From Progne subis subis (Eukaryota; Chordata; Aves; Passeriformes; Hirundinidae), in the NCBI GenBank assembly GCA_022316685.1, contig JAKJHU010000024.1, positions 8,402,943 through 8,466,942 on the forward strand: 64,000 bases of DNA, given 5' to 3'. Position numbers and translations under genes: made by a program. Under the pieces are notes generated by a model. That model ran no database searches. It was not told the DNA's origin and worked only from the letters and a program-made list of their open reading frames with translations. Shown here piece by piece: positions 49,888 through 62,400 of the stretch (positions are counted from its first letter, which is position 1; each line of letters opens with the position of its first letter).

Positions 49888-52800
49888 CTTTGGGGGCAAT
49901 ACGAATGAACTGTACTACAAAACCATAACATTGCTTTTTTCCAGTTTCCTGCAATGCCTGAATCCAGACTGATACCATGTCAAAACTCCCCTGAAAAGCC
50001 ACTGATGTGAATTTGATTTCATACCACACATTACCAAAATTAGACATCACAGTTGGTATTAGTTTGCCAATCTGGGGAACAGACCAAATACAATTAGCTC
50101 ACAGAAGGTATTCTAGTACCCCCAGTTTGGTGGTTCTACAAAAACGTGTGCCCCCTGTGTGAAAGCTGCTCAGAGTAGGGAAGGGGTTTCATCTGCAGAT
50201 GCACTGACTGGGGACAGCTAGGCTGTGCCACCCAAACTCCAGCAAGGTCCCAAGCAACAACTGCAGAGCTGTGTTCCATTACGTCAACTGCCAGAACAGA
50301 GCTTCCCCAGAGCCGCAGCTCCACAGGACCACAACCGTGGGCAAGACGCCAACGGGGGATTTAGTGCAGGAGAGAACTGGAAAGGGTGTAACTTCCAGAA
50401 ACATGCTGAATACCTAGTCCACTCTTTTCCCTCCAAGTTGCTGAGGCCCACACTGCAAGCATCCAGTGCACATTAGGTTTCAGCTGCCCATCTGCCTAAC
50501 AGCCAGGAGGGAGCGTGGTGCATTCAGAGGCAGCAGCGAATCCCCCTGCTCTGCTCTTGATACCATCTGCTGTGGCAGTGGAAGCTCAAAGACCTGAGCA
50601 CAGAACTCAGAGGAGACATAAGGGTCATAGAGAGGAGACACAAAGGACGTAGAGAGGAAGCAACTTTCATAAATAGCAGTTCAAAATATATGTTGCAATT
50701 TCCACCTACATATACAGTAAGTGCTGCTTTGGCAATGAATCCCAGACAAGAACCTTGTTGTTCGTTCAAACTGAGTCATAGCACTTTTTCATGTATTACA
50801 CACCAAAAAGACTTCCTATTGTCAGCAGCTCCTTGACTTCAACTTGGTTGGACTAAAGACAAAAAAATGTTCAGTGCAAGATTCTGCCAGATAAAGTCTC
50901 AGTGAAATTAATAGGAATTCTTTCCGTACCAAGCACGTGGGCCTGTGTGAAGACTTGGCTTTGCTGAGCTATTTCTCCAAATCTAAAGAAAAGTACACTC
51001 CACGCATTTCCATGTCAAAGACTACTTCAAAGGCAATACTTACCATTTTTCAGCTCTGGGAGTAACATTCTTTGTTTATCAGGGCTATCACTCAAGATGA
51101 CTGCCCTCTTTCCAGAGCTGCAAAATGGTTTTAATGTGAGTGAAAGCTTTTAACAGCAAACCAAAGCACCAAGCAAGTAACTATCCAGTAAGTGATGTTT
51201 TAGTACTCCTGAAATAAATCTAAACAATTCAGAAAATAAAATCACATCAAGTTTTTATCGAAGTTAATACCAGGTTTTCCACAAACACTATTTAACACAT
51301 TCAGATAATGAAGATAGAAACAATGCTGTTAAAATGTCTCAGAACAGACAATGTCACATGAATCAGTGCCATTCATCATCAAAGAAATAGGCGCCTGAGG
51401 CTATACAAATGCTCATACTTAAAAATGTTCAGCTGATATAATTAAAAATTAATTCCTAATTGGGACAGGAAGCACAAAAGGTCCATTCTGAGTCTCAAGC
51501 AGCTCAACCATCTGACAAGTTAGTTAAAAACATTTTTTGCAGTGACTGAGCCAAAAACATTAAAGAATTCCTGTTTTCATGATTTGGGAGACTTTTTCAT
51601 ATAAAAAATCTTTTTTTCTCCCACTTGCATGCAACACGAAAGGGCCTTCTAAAACTTCATGATAGTCTCATAAAACACGGATCAGGGATTCTCTGCCTAA
51701 AGCACTTGGTGGATTTTCCTCCCCTAAACCATCCTTTGTTACAAAAACCCCTGACAATGAAAGTAAACTCATGGTCTCATTCATACTCCTGGAAGAATAA
51801 GAAATACTAAGATAGACAAATTCAAGCACATAAATTGCATGTGATCTACACACTCAAAGAGATACATTAGTAACTACAGAATCAGAATTCCTGTTCGCAT
51901 AGGATGACTTTTAAAGATCATGAACTGGAAAACCAGGACTACCTTCTTGACTGGACCTTTTCAGGACAGTGTCCATCCATAGACCACTAAAGAGGGATTA
52001 GCTCTAACCTCATTCCACCAAAAGGTCTGCTGCTGCATAAAACAGGAAAAAAAGGCTGTTTCCATCAAGCCTAAACTGTGAGATAAAAGCAGTTGCTGGG
52101 GGGGATTCTAACACCACCATAGCAGGCATATAAGTCTTTGAAATTATGTCATGGTTAAATGACTGCACAGAGCAAATGCTCTTTTTAGTCACATCACATT
52201 TAAAAAGGGGCTGTTCTGAGAATACTGTCTGTGAACACTGGTGAAAAACTACCTAGCCCTGAGACAGTTCATCATTCACATCAACTGGAATATGTTATCT
52301 ATTGGTCCTTGCTTAGAGCACCAAACCCTCTGACAGCAACCTGCACTTCTGAGCTGTTGCATTCTGTAAATAGCATGGGTATCAGGACCTTACTCTGCTG
52401 CACGCTCAGGGCAGGGCTTGACCTATGCTCTGCTTCACCATATGCTCCAGAGCAAGCAGTTAGTCCAAACTCCCACCTTCCTTTCAGTGATAAGTAAATA
52501 AAACTGGAAATGTTCTCAGCATCTTGACAGTCTTATTGCTAGGTTGTTGAATTTAGGATTCCCACCAATAAAATGTCACTATGTACTACTGCCACCAAAG
52601 GGAGATGTGAGCTAGCATCTCCATTTTCAGACTGTAGGTTAACCCAGGATCAGAAGTTGGTATAAAAGGCTGTATTCTGCTCACCTGGAAGTCAATGGAA
52701 AAGTTAAAGTTTACTTTGACAGACAGAAATGGATTTTTAATACTATGGTACAGAACCAAATGTTTTTACATGTTCTGGTTCAAATTCGGTGGAATTTTAT

Positions 52801-53698
52801 ATGCTTGTCACAACAGCGGCTCTAGTAACTTGCCCTGGAGAACGGTGCCATCCTGTGCTTCAGGGGAGATCTCTGTTTTCCTTTAAAACCAAGAAAAAAC
52901 ATGCACTGTATCTTAAGGCAGGATTCTCCCAAACAAATGAGAAATGTGCAAAGCACATATGCATGGTATTGTCCTACCTTTAAAAAAACTGACCAGATCA
53001 AACACCAGATTGTAAATCAGATCTTCAAGGGAGAAGGAGACTACAGAAAGTCTGTACTGGAAAAAATTCAAATAAACCCTCATCCTGGTCCAGACATATG
53101 ACTCTGAATGATTCAGTTGTAAAGTTTATGCTGTATCTGATTTGCTGAATCTGCCAGGCACTAAAATCAAAAATGAATACAGTGGCAGAAAGCTCATCTA
53201 GGGTCTGACAGGTCGAAAGACATCTCTAATACACTTTGCCTGCCCGGCGATGGGAAGGCAGAAGGGCCTGCCCTGTGTTATGAATAAAAGCAATGGAACA
53301 AGTGACATGTTCACACCTGGCCAAAAGGCTGAATCAAACCTAGTGTCTTCCTAGCTAGAGAGAGGTCCTAGAAACACAAACCCAACAAAAGTCACTGCAC
53401 TATACCTTGAATTTGCAACAGAGTTTTGTTGCACGAAATCCCTGGGTAAACAGCTCAAGGATGAAGAGAGTAAAGTTTCCATTATGTTAAGCATGTGAAA
53501 TCCACCACTTGTTAACAGTCTTTTCACAAATCCTTTTGGAAGGGTATAGCTTCTTTGCTTTATCAAGTAAGGTTTTAAAGTCTTTAGAAGGTTTCTTTTT
53601 CCTGAGGTCAGTTGTTTCATTTTCAGCGTTTTCTTTACTACATAGCCAGCCCTCTCCCAGTACTTCACAACTCTGACAATGAGGACAGCATCTTTCCA
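49888..53698 (-). other. Cluster of unrecognised exon-like segments, minus strand
   Basis: Several open segments have splice-like borders. They are 53406-53698 (97 codons, WKDAVLIV to VANS; donor gtatag), 52978-53051 (SVVSFSLEDLIYNLV; acceptor ttttttccagtacag, donor gtagga), a segment ending at 52685 (FNFSIDFQ; donor gtgagc), 52010-52162 (SFNHDIIS...; acceptor ctctgtgcag, ends in a stop), 51668-51788 (acceptor ttattcttccag, ends in a stop), 51044-51117 (RAVILSDSPDKQ; acceptor ccattttgcag, donor gtaagt) and 49888-50071 (NFGNVWYEIKF; acceptor tgttccccag, donor gtacta). The first two join in frame, and so do the third and fourth. The rest do not chain cleanly. I recognise no family. They could be a nested or lost-in-mammals gene, a decayed gene, or chance. 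Exon-like segments of 70-180 bases arise readily in 4 kb of intron, so this is a weak call. Confidence 0.2.
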
Positions 53699-54699
53699 CT
53701 AGGTTTCCTTAAAGAGGAAAAAACTGTAAAATTAAAATCTAGCTCCTGTTATTGTGAATTGTTTAGATGGCAATAGAATTATTTTTTTTTACTTCCCACA
53801 GCTCTCAAAAAGCCTTGGGTTGGGAAGTGCCTTTCTGGCGGTGAACATGGCCCACTTCAACCCGTCACAGCTGAGGTCAATGGACAATCGGGGGAACTGC
53901 TCCTCCCAGCACTCTGACCCAGTTCATTATTTTGGGTCTGGCTGCTCTGTCCCTCTGGCGCTGAGGCCACCTGAATATTGTTTAACGCTCCTGCCTGGCC
54001 AGCCCGGATGCTGCTCCCCTCCCCTCCTGGCCAGAGCTCCTTCTTGTGGGCCTCAAAAGCCAGATACCGAGGTGGGATGAGGCTGCCTCAGGAAATCAGC
54101 TTCAACTGGTACAGGAACTGATTGCAAGATAGCATAAAGCACCGAGTGAGCACTTGTAAGGAGAATTTAGCAGTCTCTGATTTCATTTTTCGCTGAAATC
54201 CAGCACTAGCCTTTTCCAATACTGGGCATATAAAGGAAATAGATTTTTAGCCTTTCCATCTGAAAGCTTATTTCTAAAACTGCTTACAAGAGTAAATAAT
54301 AACAAATAAAACACACAGAACGTTATACTGTGGCAAAACCTCTAGCGGGGCCTGTCAGTATTCAGACTGGACAAAAACAGCAGCATGGCAGCCACAAATT
54401 TAGCAAACTCAGAAAGTAACTGGAAAAGGAAATGATTCAGAAACCACAGGTGCTCAGCACCAGCCTGCTGAGCCTTGCTGGCAGCCCTGGGACACAGGCA
54501 CTTGTGAGACAGCAGGAATGCAAGGCCAGGTTAAAATTAGGGATCATCTCAGAACTGTGCTCAGCTCAGCTCTCCATGCTGATCTGCACCACAGGAGCAA
54601 ACAGGTTTTTCCAGGAGAAGGGTGAGCCCAGGGGAGTGCTACCCTCTTGACTGCTTTCATCATACAAAAAAAAAAAGTAAAAGCAGCTCTAATACACCC

Positions 54700-54731
54700 G
54701 GGGGAAGGAAGGGGGGGTGTGAGGGGTGGGG
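54700..54731 (+). other. G-quadruplex-type motif
   Basis: Four G runs of at least four (54700-54704, 54711-54717, 54723-54726, 54728-54731) are separated by loops of 6, 5 and 1 bases. This fits the standard quadruplex pattern. It is on the strand that is template for LRRC8C, about 1.2 kb into intron 1. Confidence 0.75.
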
Positions 54732-54969
54732 AGAAGGCAAGATGCATAATTGGTTGAACTGGGAAGGAAGATTTTTAATTTATTATTTATTTCCAATGTT
54801 GTCACGTTTCTCTCCACTATCTTGCAAAGTACTTTTCCACCTGTACAATCTTTTACAGCATCATTCAAACCTTCAGTGCTTTGTGGGAGCAAACATGACA
54901 TGGTCGTCTTCAAACAGTGGTGCTAATAATACTGAGTGTCTCACCACAGGAAGTCCTAACTCCAAACGT

Positions 54970-54991
54970 AAAAAAAAAAAAAAAAAAAAAA
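54970..54991. repeat. Poly(A) run, 22 bases
   Basis: An uninterrupted run of A near the start of LRRC8C intron 1. Confidence 0.9.
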
Positions 54992-55249
54992 GAAATAATT
55001 AAAAAGCCAAACCAGAACTAACATACTTATCTGAGCATTAAATTCCTTACACTTTAACCCTCATGAAATAGGATGCATTCAGTGGTTTCTCATAAGCCTC
55101 TCATTTTGCTTCGTCAACTCTTTCTAATGAACTGGACAAACTGCATTTGGGCAAAACTGCCTATCACTCTGCGACAAGGCAGAGCTGGTGTTAAACCGAT
55201 TTAAAATCGGGATGATTTGTTGTTGTTGGGTTTTTTAATCTCCTCAAAA

Positions 55250-56420
55250 AACGAGCTACGGACGCCGGAGCCTCGCAGTGCCGCCGGGGCTGCGCTCCCC
55301 TCCCGGCAGAGAGGCTCGCAGAGGCTGCGCAGCCCCGGGGAAGGACGGCGGAGGGACCGGCGGGTGCGGCGGCGGCGCGGCTGGACCGCCGCCTCCCAGC
55401 CCTGCTCGCATCCTCCCCGTAACGCGGGCTGGTGCGGGGCTTGTTTTCGGGATAAATAAGGCCACGGGCTTTCCACAAACCCTTTTCCCCAAAGGCTTTC
55501 CCAAGCCGTCCGTCTCCACGGCGACTGCTTCCCACCAGCGGCCCCGCGGCGGCCCCGCTGGGCTCCGGGCCGCCGCCGTGCCGGGCACCCCCGGGGCTGC
55601 CCCGCCCGGCAGGGGATGCGGCGGGAAGGATGGGGCGTGGGGGGCTGCCGCGGCCGCTTCCCGGCGCCCCTCCGCGGGAGAGAAGCCGGCGGCGATCCCA
55701 GATAAAAGTTGGGCTCCTCCGGCACTGCCCAGGGTGGGAGGCGGCACCGCCGGCGGGCAGAGAGGGGCCGCGGCAGCCGCGAGCCGGGCCGGGTCCGGTC
55801 TCTTCTCCCCGCGGGGGCAGCGCCGGGCCCTGCGAGGCGGCTCCGTCCCCGCGCGGCCCCCCCGGGGCCCCCTCCCCGTGGCGATGCCCCGTCCCCGGCG
55901 CGGGCAGCGGAGCGCCCCGGAGCGGCAGCCGGGCGCGGCAGCGCTTACCTGGTGCGCGGCCGGGCGTGCGGCTCGGGGTCACGGGCGGCGGCGGCGGCCG
56001 GGCGGGAGCGCGAACATCCCGCGGCGCGGCGCGGCGCGGGGCTCAGCGCGGCGGGCAGGGCCGGGCCGGGAGGCCGCCCGCAGCCGCGCTCCGCCCGCCG
56101 CCGCTCCGCCCCCGCCGCCGCGGGGCCACGTCTCCGGTCTGACGCACGCGGAGGGAGCCGGGGGGCGCCGGTTGGGCCGGGCCCGGCAGCTCCCGCGGGC
56201 CCGGCGGAGGCCGTGGGCGGGACGGCCGCGCTCGGCCCGCGCCCGCCGCCGCCGGTAACGGTACCCGGGAGCCGCCACCTCCGGGCGCGTCCGCGGCATC
56301 CCCGGCCGGAGGAGCGGCGGGGCTGGGACCGGCGGAGCGGCCGCGGCACGGACGGGCCTGGGTCGGTGCCGTGGGGAGCCGCGAGTCGCTGTCCCCTCGC
56401 GGGCGGGCGGGCGGCTTCGC
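55250..56420. promoter_or_regulatory. CpG island, probable LRRC8C promoter
   Basis: About 1.2 kb of very GC-rich sequence with dense CpG is bounded by ordinary AT-rich DNA on both sides. It contains the candidate LRRC8C first-exon donor at 55949. Several long open frames cross it on both strands, but these follow from the lack of A/T-rich stop codons. Such islands often fire in both directions, so a divergent plus-strand transcript is possible. Confidence 0.75.
55949..56100 (-). other. LRRC8C: Candidate non-coding first exon of LRRC8C
   Basis: Inside a strong CpG island the minus strand has a near-consensus donor, CACCAG followed by gtaagc, with the last exon base at 55949. LRRC8C genes have a non-coding first exon and a long first intron before the ATG exon, and the acceptor at 41759-41760 needs such a partner upstream. 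The intron would be about 14.2 kb. The transcription start is not visible; the upper boundary (about 56100) is a guess within the GC-rich core. No TATA box was seen, as is usual for CpG-island promoters. Confidence 0.5.
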
Positions 56421-56449
56421 GCCGCGTCGGGAGAATGACAGCACAAATT

Positions 56450-59400
56450 GTGATGGAAAGATCTGGACCTCAACACGCAGGGAACGTGGAGCGACTATAA
56501 AGAGACCAGCCTATAAAGCGCCTGGGACTGTATTAACAATGGAAAAGTGTCTCGGAGAGTGACAATTGGAAACACAAACTTCTGGCCCAGCAATTCAAAG
56601 AGCGCAGTCGGAAAACTGCTGCTGAAAGAAACCACATGTTTAAAGGGACTTCTGTCTAACATTTCCAGAAAGATTTACATCTCTGGCAGAACAAAGAGAC
56701 AGGACAAATTCTGCATCAGAAGGAGGTACTTGCCCTCCAATAACTGCCCCTAACCTTAGGGGTAGCGTGTGTATCCCCCTAGAGACACTACGAGTATGTA
56801 AACAAGGAAACACAAATATATAAGCCCACTGGGGAGGAGTTAATGAAAACAAACACAACATGATGCTTCACAGCTGTTTTGCTGCAAAAATATTAACTAC
56901 ATTGGGATGTGAACCAAAGGTCTGCCAGGGATAGCTGCGGGGAATTCTGACTTTGTGTACTTTGTGACCGTCTGCTTCGGGGTCTGCTGGGGGCAGACTC
57001 AGGTTCCTCATTTGGGAGTCATGGATGTGATTTATAGCTGTGGGAGTTCGGGTCATCGTTTCCCTGAAGTGTTTGCTTAAGTGCTCTGTTGTGTTAGAGC
57101 TGCTTTGCTCGGCTGAAACCTCAAGGCTTTCTGAGGCACCTCAAGAAATGAGGGTCCGAGTCAACAGGAGCTGGAAGAGGATATCAGCACAGCTCCCTCA
57201 CAGTCCTTCAGAGCTGACAGCCTGGGACATTTCAGCAATATTGCACCATTACATAATTTTAAGTGTTCCCCCCATACTTTGTGGGATATGGCTAAGAAAT
57301 AAAACAGGACAAATGAGCAAGGTTTCCACGTGGACAAAAGCACTAGGTTTCTTTTTATGAGCTGAAGAAAATTATGGTGACTGCTATGTTCATTTTATTG
57401 GTTTCTTTCCATTACTCTTAACTCCTGGCAGCAGCTTAGAGAATCCCTCCCTGTCCTGGATGGTTTCTTCTTTCAAACATTTGGAGGCAGTTGTTCTGTT
57501 CACCCTTTCATCATCACTTAGCTCATTTAGTCTTTCCTCGTAAGTCAGTCCCTCCCGTTACTTAATTGTGGTGCTGCTTTTCCCTGAACTCCCTCTCAGT
57601 TGCTCGTTTATTTTATGGTGACATGGTGGCCAGTAATCCTGCCATTGTTAACGTTTCCTGTTGTGGACTTTTGGGTTATTTTTGTTCAGAGTTACTGCAG
57701 TACTTGGAGGACTGAGCTAAGCTTCCCCTGTGAAGAATAATTACAGGCAAGGTCACTGATACTGCAGTAGAAAACATGGTCCATGGATAAATATAGCTGC
57801 TGAGTTTGGGGATGGAGGCTTAGTGCAGTTCTGGTGGAAGAAGGCCCAAAAATACACTTTTGATAGTAAACACACAACTTGGGCTCCAAATACCTTTGCT
57901 CTAGTGGAAGAATTCTGCTGCCTGCAGAAAAGTGTAATTTATTTGCGAATTCCTACATTATTAAGACCATCTAGGCTGGTGAAATCTGAAGTAACTTTGG
58001 AGTACTTCTTTAATTAAAACGGTAGGCAACCATTCAACCATCTGTATGACTTCAAGTTTTTGACACGCTTTGATTTCACTGTTGCCTCTTTTTCATTGAC
58101 TCCAGAGGAATGTGGGGCAGATCACATAAATGTCATTACTCCAAACTTAGTACATTTGCCTTTTACTGTCAATTGGCTTATTCTATCATTCATAACTCAC
58201 AGATTCTCCAAGTGTCATTGCTGCTGAGTGCTAACTTGCAGTACTTACACTGCGACAGAACCACGGCAGGGTTTGATTTGCTCTTGAGTTAAAACCATCA
58301 CAGACCAGCCTCCAAATTCAGTTAACACAGGGACAGATTGCACTGCCAGTGCTTACATTGCAGTTACCCTCTCTTCATGGAGCCAGGGGCTGATTCTCAC
58401 ATCTGATCCAGGTTCAAGATGCCTAATCCTGAAGTCCTTTCTCAGCGCCAACTGCCAGGATACTGCTCCCATCTTTTACTGATTCCTGCTCAGAGTTCTG
58501 GCGTTTTTTTGTTGTTGTTGTTGTGTGGGTGTTTTTTTTGTTTGTTTGTTTGTTTGTTTGTTTGGTTTTTTTTTTTTGTTTGTTTTGTTTTGTTTTTCTT
58601 CCCTCTCCAATCCCTTCATGATTTGAGGATGCACCCTGAAAAAATAGAAAACCATCCCATACCCTGAAGTGTGGGGTCCCAAGAGCCACACTGAAGCGGG
58701 TCTGAGGGGATAGTGCTGCACAGAGGTGGACAAGACCATTTACCCTCAGCTTCAGGAGAGTCAGGGTGAGAAAACCAGGGTTTGAGTGCCACAGCTCTGT
58801 CTGTATTTGGAAGCACACCCACAATGAAAATGCTTTTCATCAGTCATCTCTCCAACAACTGTTGAAAACAGCATAATCTGCTAACACAGAAAAACTAAAT
58901 TGCTTTCAGATGAAACACTGAAAATGCACTTCTGTTATTTGATTCAGCTCAAATCCAAAATGCATGATTTGACAGCTCTAGTACTTCTTAGCTGCTTGAA
59001 ATTTGTCAGAGTTTATCTTTTCCCTAGATTGTTTTTCTCTAGTTTTACATTTTAACTCTTCTCCCCCCAGAACTACATTTTTGAAATATGATTTTTAACT
59101 GTACCAGATGTTTAAATAATAGCAGTGCATTGGGAATTCAGAATTCTAAAATAAATTGCATGGATGCTATGGGCTGAGTCTGGGAAGCTGAAGCAAAGCT
59201 TTAGAGCAGGATGAAGAATACGGCTATTTCTTGAGCCCACAGCATTTTCTAAATACTAAAACTTGCTTTAATCAGAAGGAAAACACTGAGAGGATGTTTA
59301 CTCTCATGAGCTCTTTTGTTGTTCCTAAGTGAAGAAGAGTGACATTCATCACTGGTATGATTACAATGAAAGTAGTGCAACTACCTCAGGGAAGAATTTC

Positions 59401-62400
59401 GCCCAAGTAGATTTCTCTAGAGAAGCTATTGACAGCTGTCCCCACATATTGCTGAGAAAATACAGAGCTAAAGACGTACCAAAAGAAACAGAACTAGCTC
59501 TCATTTTTCTGACCTTTGGCTGAACTGGAGGTCCTGGATGTGAAGGCTGCTTTACCTTTGTAACACTTCTGATCATCATTAAGTTTTCTTCAGTGATCTG
59601 TCTGAAAACATCTTCCTGAGGAGCTGGGCAGCCTTGCACTGAGCTGTGCACTTCACAGGATACAGCATCTTATGTAATTTTAGATGTGATGCAACGAGTG
59701 GGGTTAGCTCACGTAAGGCGGGAGGGATGAAGCCCAGCAGCTCGAGCTCAGAGCAAGCACTTTATAATTACTAACTGCTACTTTCAAAATAACAGAGGTG
59801 TTTATTACTACCAATGCACATTTATGGGTGTGATTGAATAAACAAGCTGTAGCAAGGACAAACACTTCTGGTGGAGGATATTAGGACAAGAATCAAGCAG
59901 CAGGCTTTCTGTCCTCAGGAGGCAGCTGGGGCTGCCCCAGTGCTGCCTCCCAGCCTTCCTTCTCTGATGTTCTCTACTAAAAGGCTGTAGCTGGATCAGA
60001 TACATGCAGGCTTTCTTCTGCATGGGAACCATCTCCTCCCTTCATTCAAGCACTCACAGAGACATGGGTTAATTCAAGTGTTTGGTTTTCTCAACAGCTT
60101 TCTGTCTCTCACCAAATTAGTCTGCTCATAACCAAACTCATGCACAGACTCTCTACGTTAGTACAAAGCAGCTCTACTTTTAGGGGAATCTCTACCTGCC
60201 AGAGCAGTGACCTCTCCTGACCAGTATCCTTGCTCTGTGCTGTACTGGACAGAGTTACTGGTTACATGACCCGCTCCTCTGGCTGACAACCTGCAAAGAA
60301 GTAACAGGCTGTAGGTGGTGGTCCAACTTACATCGTGCTTTGGGCTTGGATGTTCTGAAGAGGATTCAAGCCTTTCACTGTCATTAAACCAGCTTAGAAT
60401 GCCTGTGCCTAGTTACCTGCCTCCGAAATTCCACCATGGAATTACCCACCCTTTTGTCCACTGTCTTTAAACAGTTAAGTGATCTTTTACTAGTAGCAAA
60501 CCTGTGTCAATAAGTCATATTCTAAAAAGCACAAAGAGCACATTCTTAACAAAAATATCTTTTACACATATAAATGATAAAGTAAATGTTTGAGAAAGAA
60601 GTCTCTAAATATTTTTCATGGTATTTTAAAACAGCAATCTCAAAATAAACAAGAAGAAATGTTTGTTAATCATCTGGAACTTTTAATTTCCTACTTTGCA
60701 TGGGAACCTGAGTAATCAGACATATGGTATGCTTGTTAGCTGGGAAAGGGTCAGGATTAGAATGGATTCTCAAAATTAGAAAGCACTAAAATACAGCAGC
60801 AGTCTTGGCTGCCTAAACTTAAACAATGTTTTGTGTTAATTGCTGGAACAGAACAACACTGAAAAAACACCACACATGTAAATGATTCCCTGAATTCCTC
60901 TTCATAAGCAGGAGAGAAAGTCTCAGGGGATTGGGAATGAGCTAGTCCATAACTTACCTGCACAGGGAGTTATCTGATACAGACATATCTGATAAGGAAC
61001 AGAATGTGCTGGTGGTTTCTGTGTAAGCACAGTAGCTTTAAGAGTTGTGAGATTCCTTAGACAGCAGAGCTTGTCAGATCAAACTCATAGTATTTTTGGA
61101 TTTATAGTGCTAAGCATCACTGAGCCAGTCAGCAGTGAAAGCATGTCCTGGTGTAAGTGTTCCTGCAGGGTGTGAAAGCGCAGTCCACGGGCCACCCTGC
61201 AGCCATCGGGGAAGGTACAATGCAATGAACAGCACTCCAGTCTCATTTTGGACTGGTGTCATTCTCCCAGTCAGGAGGGCAATCGATGGCAGCTCCCAGC
61301 ATTTCCTGCGTCATGAGACAAGGCCCACACAGAGGATGAATGGGTACGTGTTTTGCTGCTTATCCATGACACAGATCCAGGCCAACTCCACTTCTGCCAG
61401 CAGAAGTCAGCGTGGATCCTGCGCTGTGCTTCCTGCATATTCGTCAGCCACTTAACATGGAATGCGTCTGACCCCACTGCAATTATGCCTGCTATGTTCA
61501 GACTTGCCTTCATTTCAGTGCTCACAGGTAAAAGGGGCTTTTTCTGCTGTTGTTTTTCAGTCATGTATTTATTTGCTCCTTGCAGTTCACTAAGAGTCAA
61601 TTTGAGTCCAACAACTGGGAAAAAAACCAAACTTTGGGATAGTTTACAATTTCAGCTCTGGCTACTTCCCCCTACTTCAGTGGGGGAATAGCCAAAAAGA
61701 CCACGTATTTCGTTGCAGTGTTTGGGACTGTTTGGAATAAGCTTTTGTGATGAGGGGGCATAACTAATAGCAATCTGTGGCCTGCACTAATTGTCAGTCC
61801 AATGTCATGCCTATTCAGGCCTCATACACACAGCATGCACCTGATATTTTCATTTTTGCTCTCATTTTTCTTGGTTATCAGTGGTTTGGTCTCCCCAGGA
61901 CTACACCAAATTCAGCCAAGTCAGTGACTTCACATTTAAAAGTCTCTATCATTAATTTCTAGAAGTGCTTTTGCATCCTCCATATTCTGGCTGTGAGCCA
62001 TTCACACAGGTACAATATGATACTCTCAAGGCTCCAAACTTCCCTTCTCACAGCTGGAGGTGTTTCTGGTGGATGTGATTTGCAGACTTGTCCAAGAAGT
62101 CCAGGCTGCATTGCCAAAACTTTCTATCAATATGAACAACTATCACACTATTCAGAATTAAGGCTGCATGTATTTCCTGATACACACATAAAGGAAGCAC
62201 TCATGCAACTTGAGATATGAGATAGGATTGTTTACTATAGCACAAATGCAGGGGATGAAACATCCGTGCAAGCTCTTGGTTGAAATGGACAAGGTTCATT
62301 GACTCTCTGTTCAGCAAGAGGCTGATTAGATACCTACACTTGAGACATTTAAGACTCAATGCCTCAAACAACTTCCCCTATACACTGGTTAATAATAATT

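Larger units (their letters stand above)
41759..55948 (-). other. LRRC8C: LRRC8C intron 1 (inferred)
   Basis: This is the span between the inferred first exon and the acceptor of the ATG exon. It contains a T26 run (43701-43726), an A22 run (54970-54991), a G-rich quadruplex-type motif (54700-54731), a short duplicated block with a palindrome (45249-45334), a moderately GC-rich patch (46240-46640) and the exon-like cluster of 49.9-53.7 kb listed separately. Apart from these, 42-49.7 kb shows nothing I can support as a gene. Confidence 0.5.

Noticed and set aside
53754..54080. Plus-strand open frame preceded by a good acceptor (cttcccacag)
   Set aside because: Translation rich in Pro, Ser and Cys without a donor or partner exon; likely chance.
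55191..56500. Open frames up to 326 codons
   Set aside because: LRRC8C promoter CpG island; overlapping frames on both strands with low-complexity translations.
59329..59651. Overlapping plus- and minus-strand open frames of 64 and 96 codons
   Set aside because: Both strands are open over the same bases, no splice sites and no recognised family.
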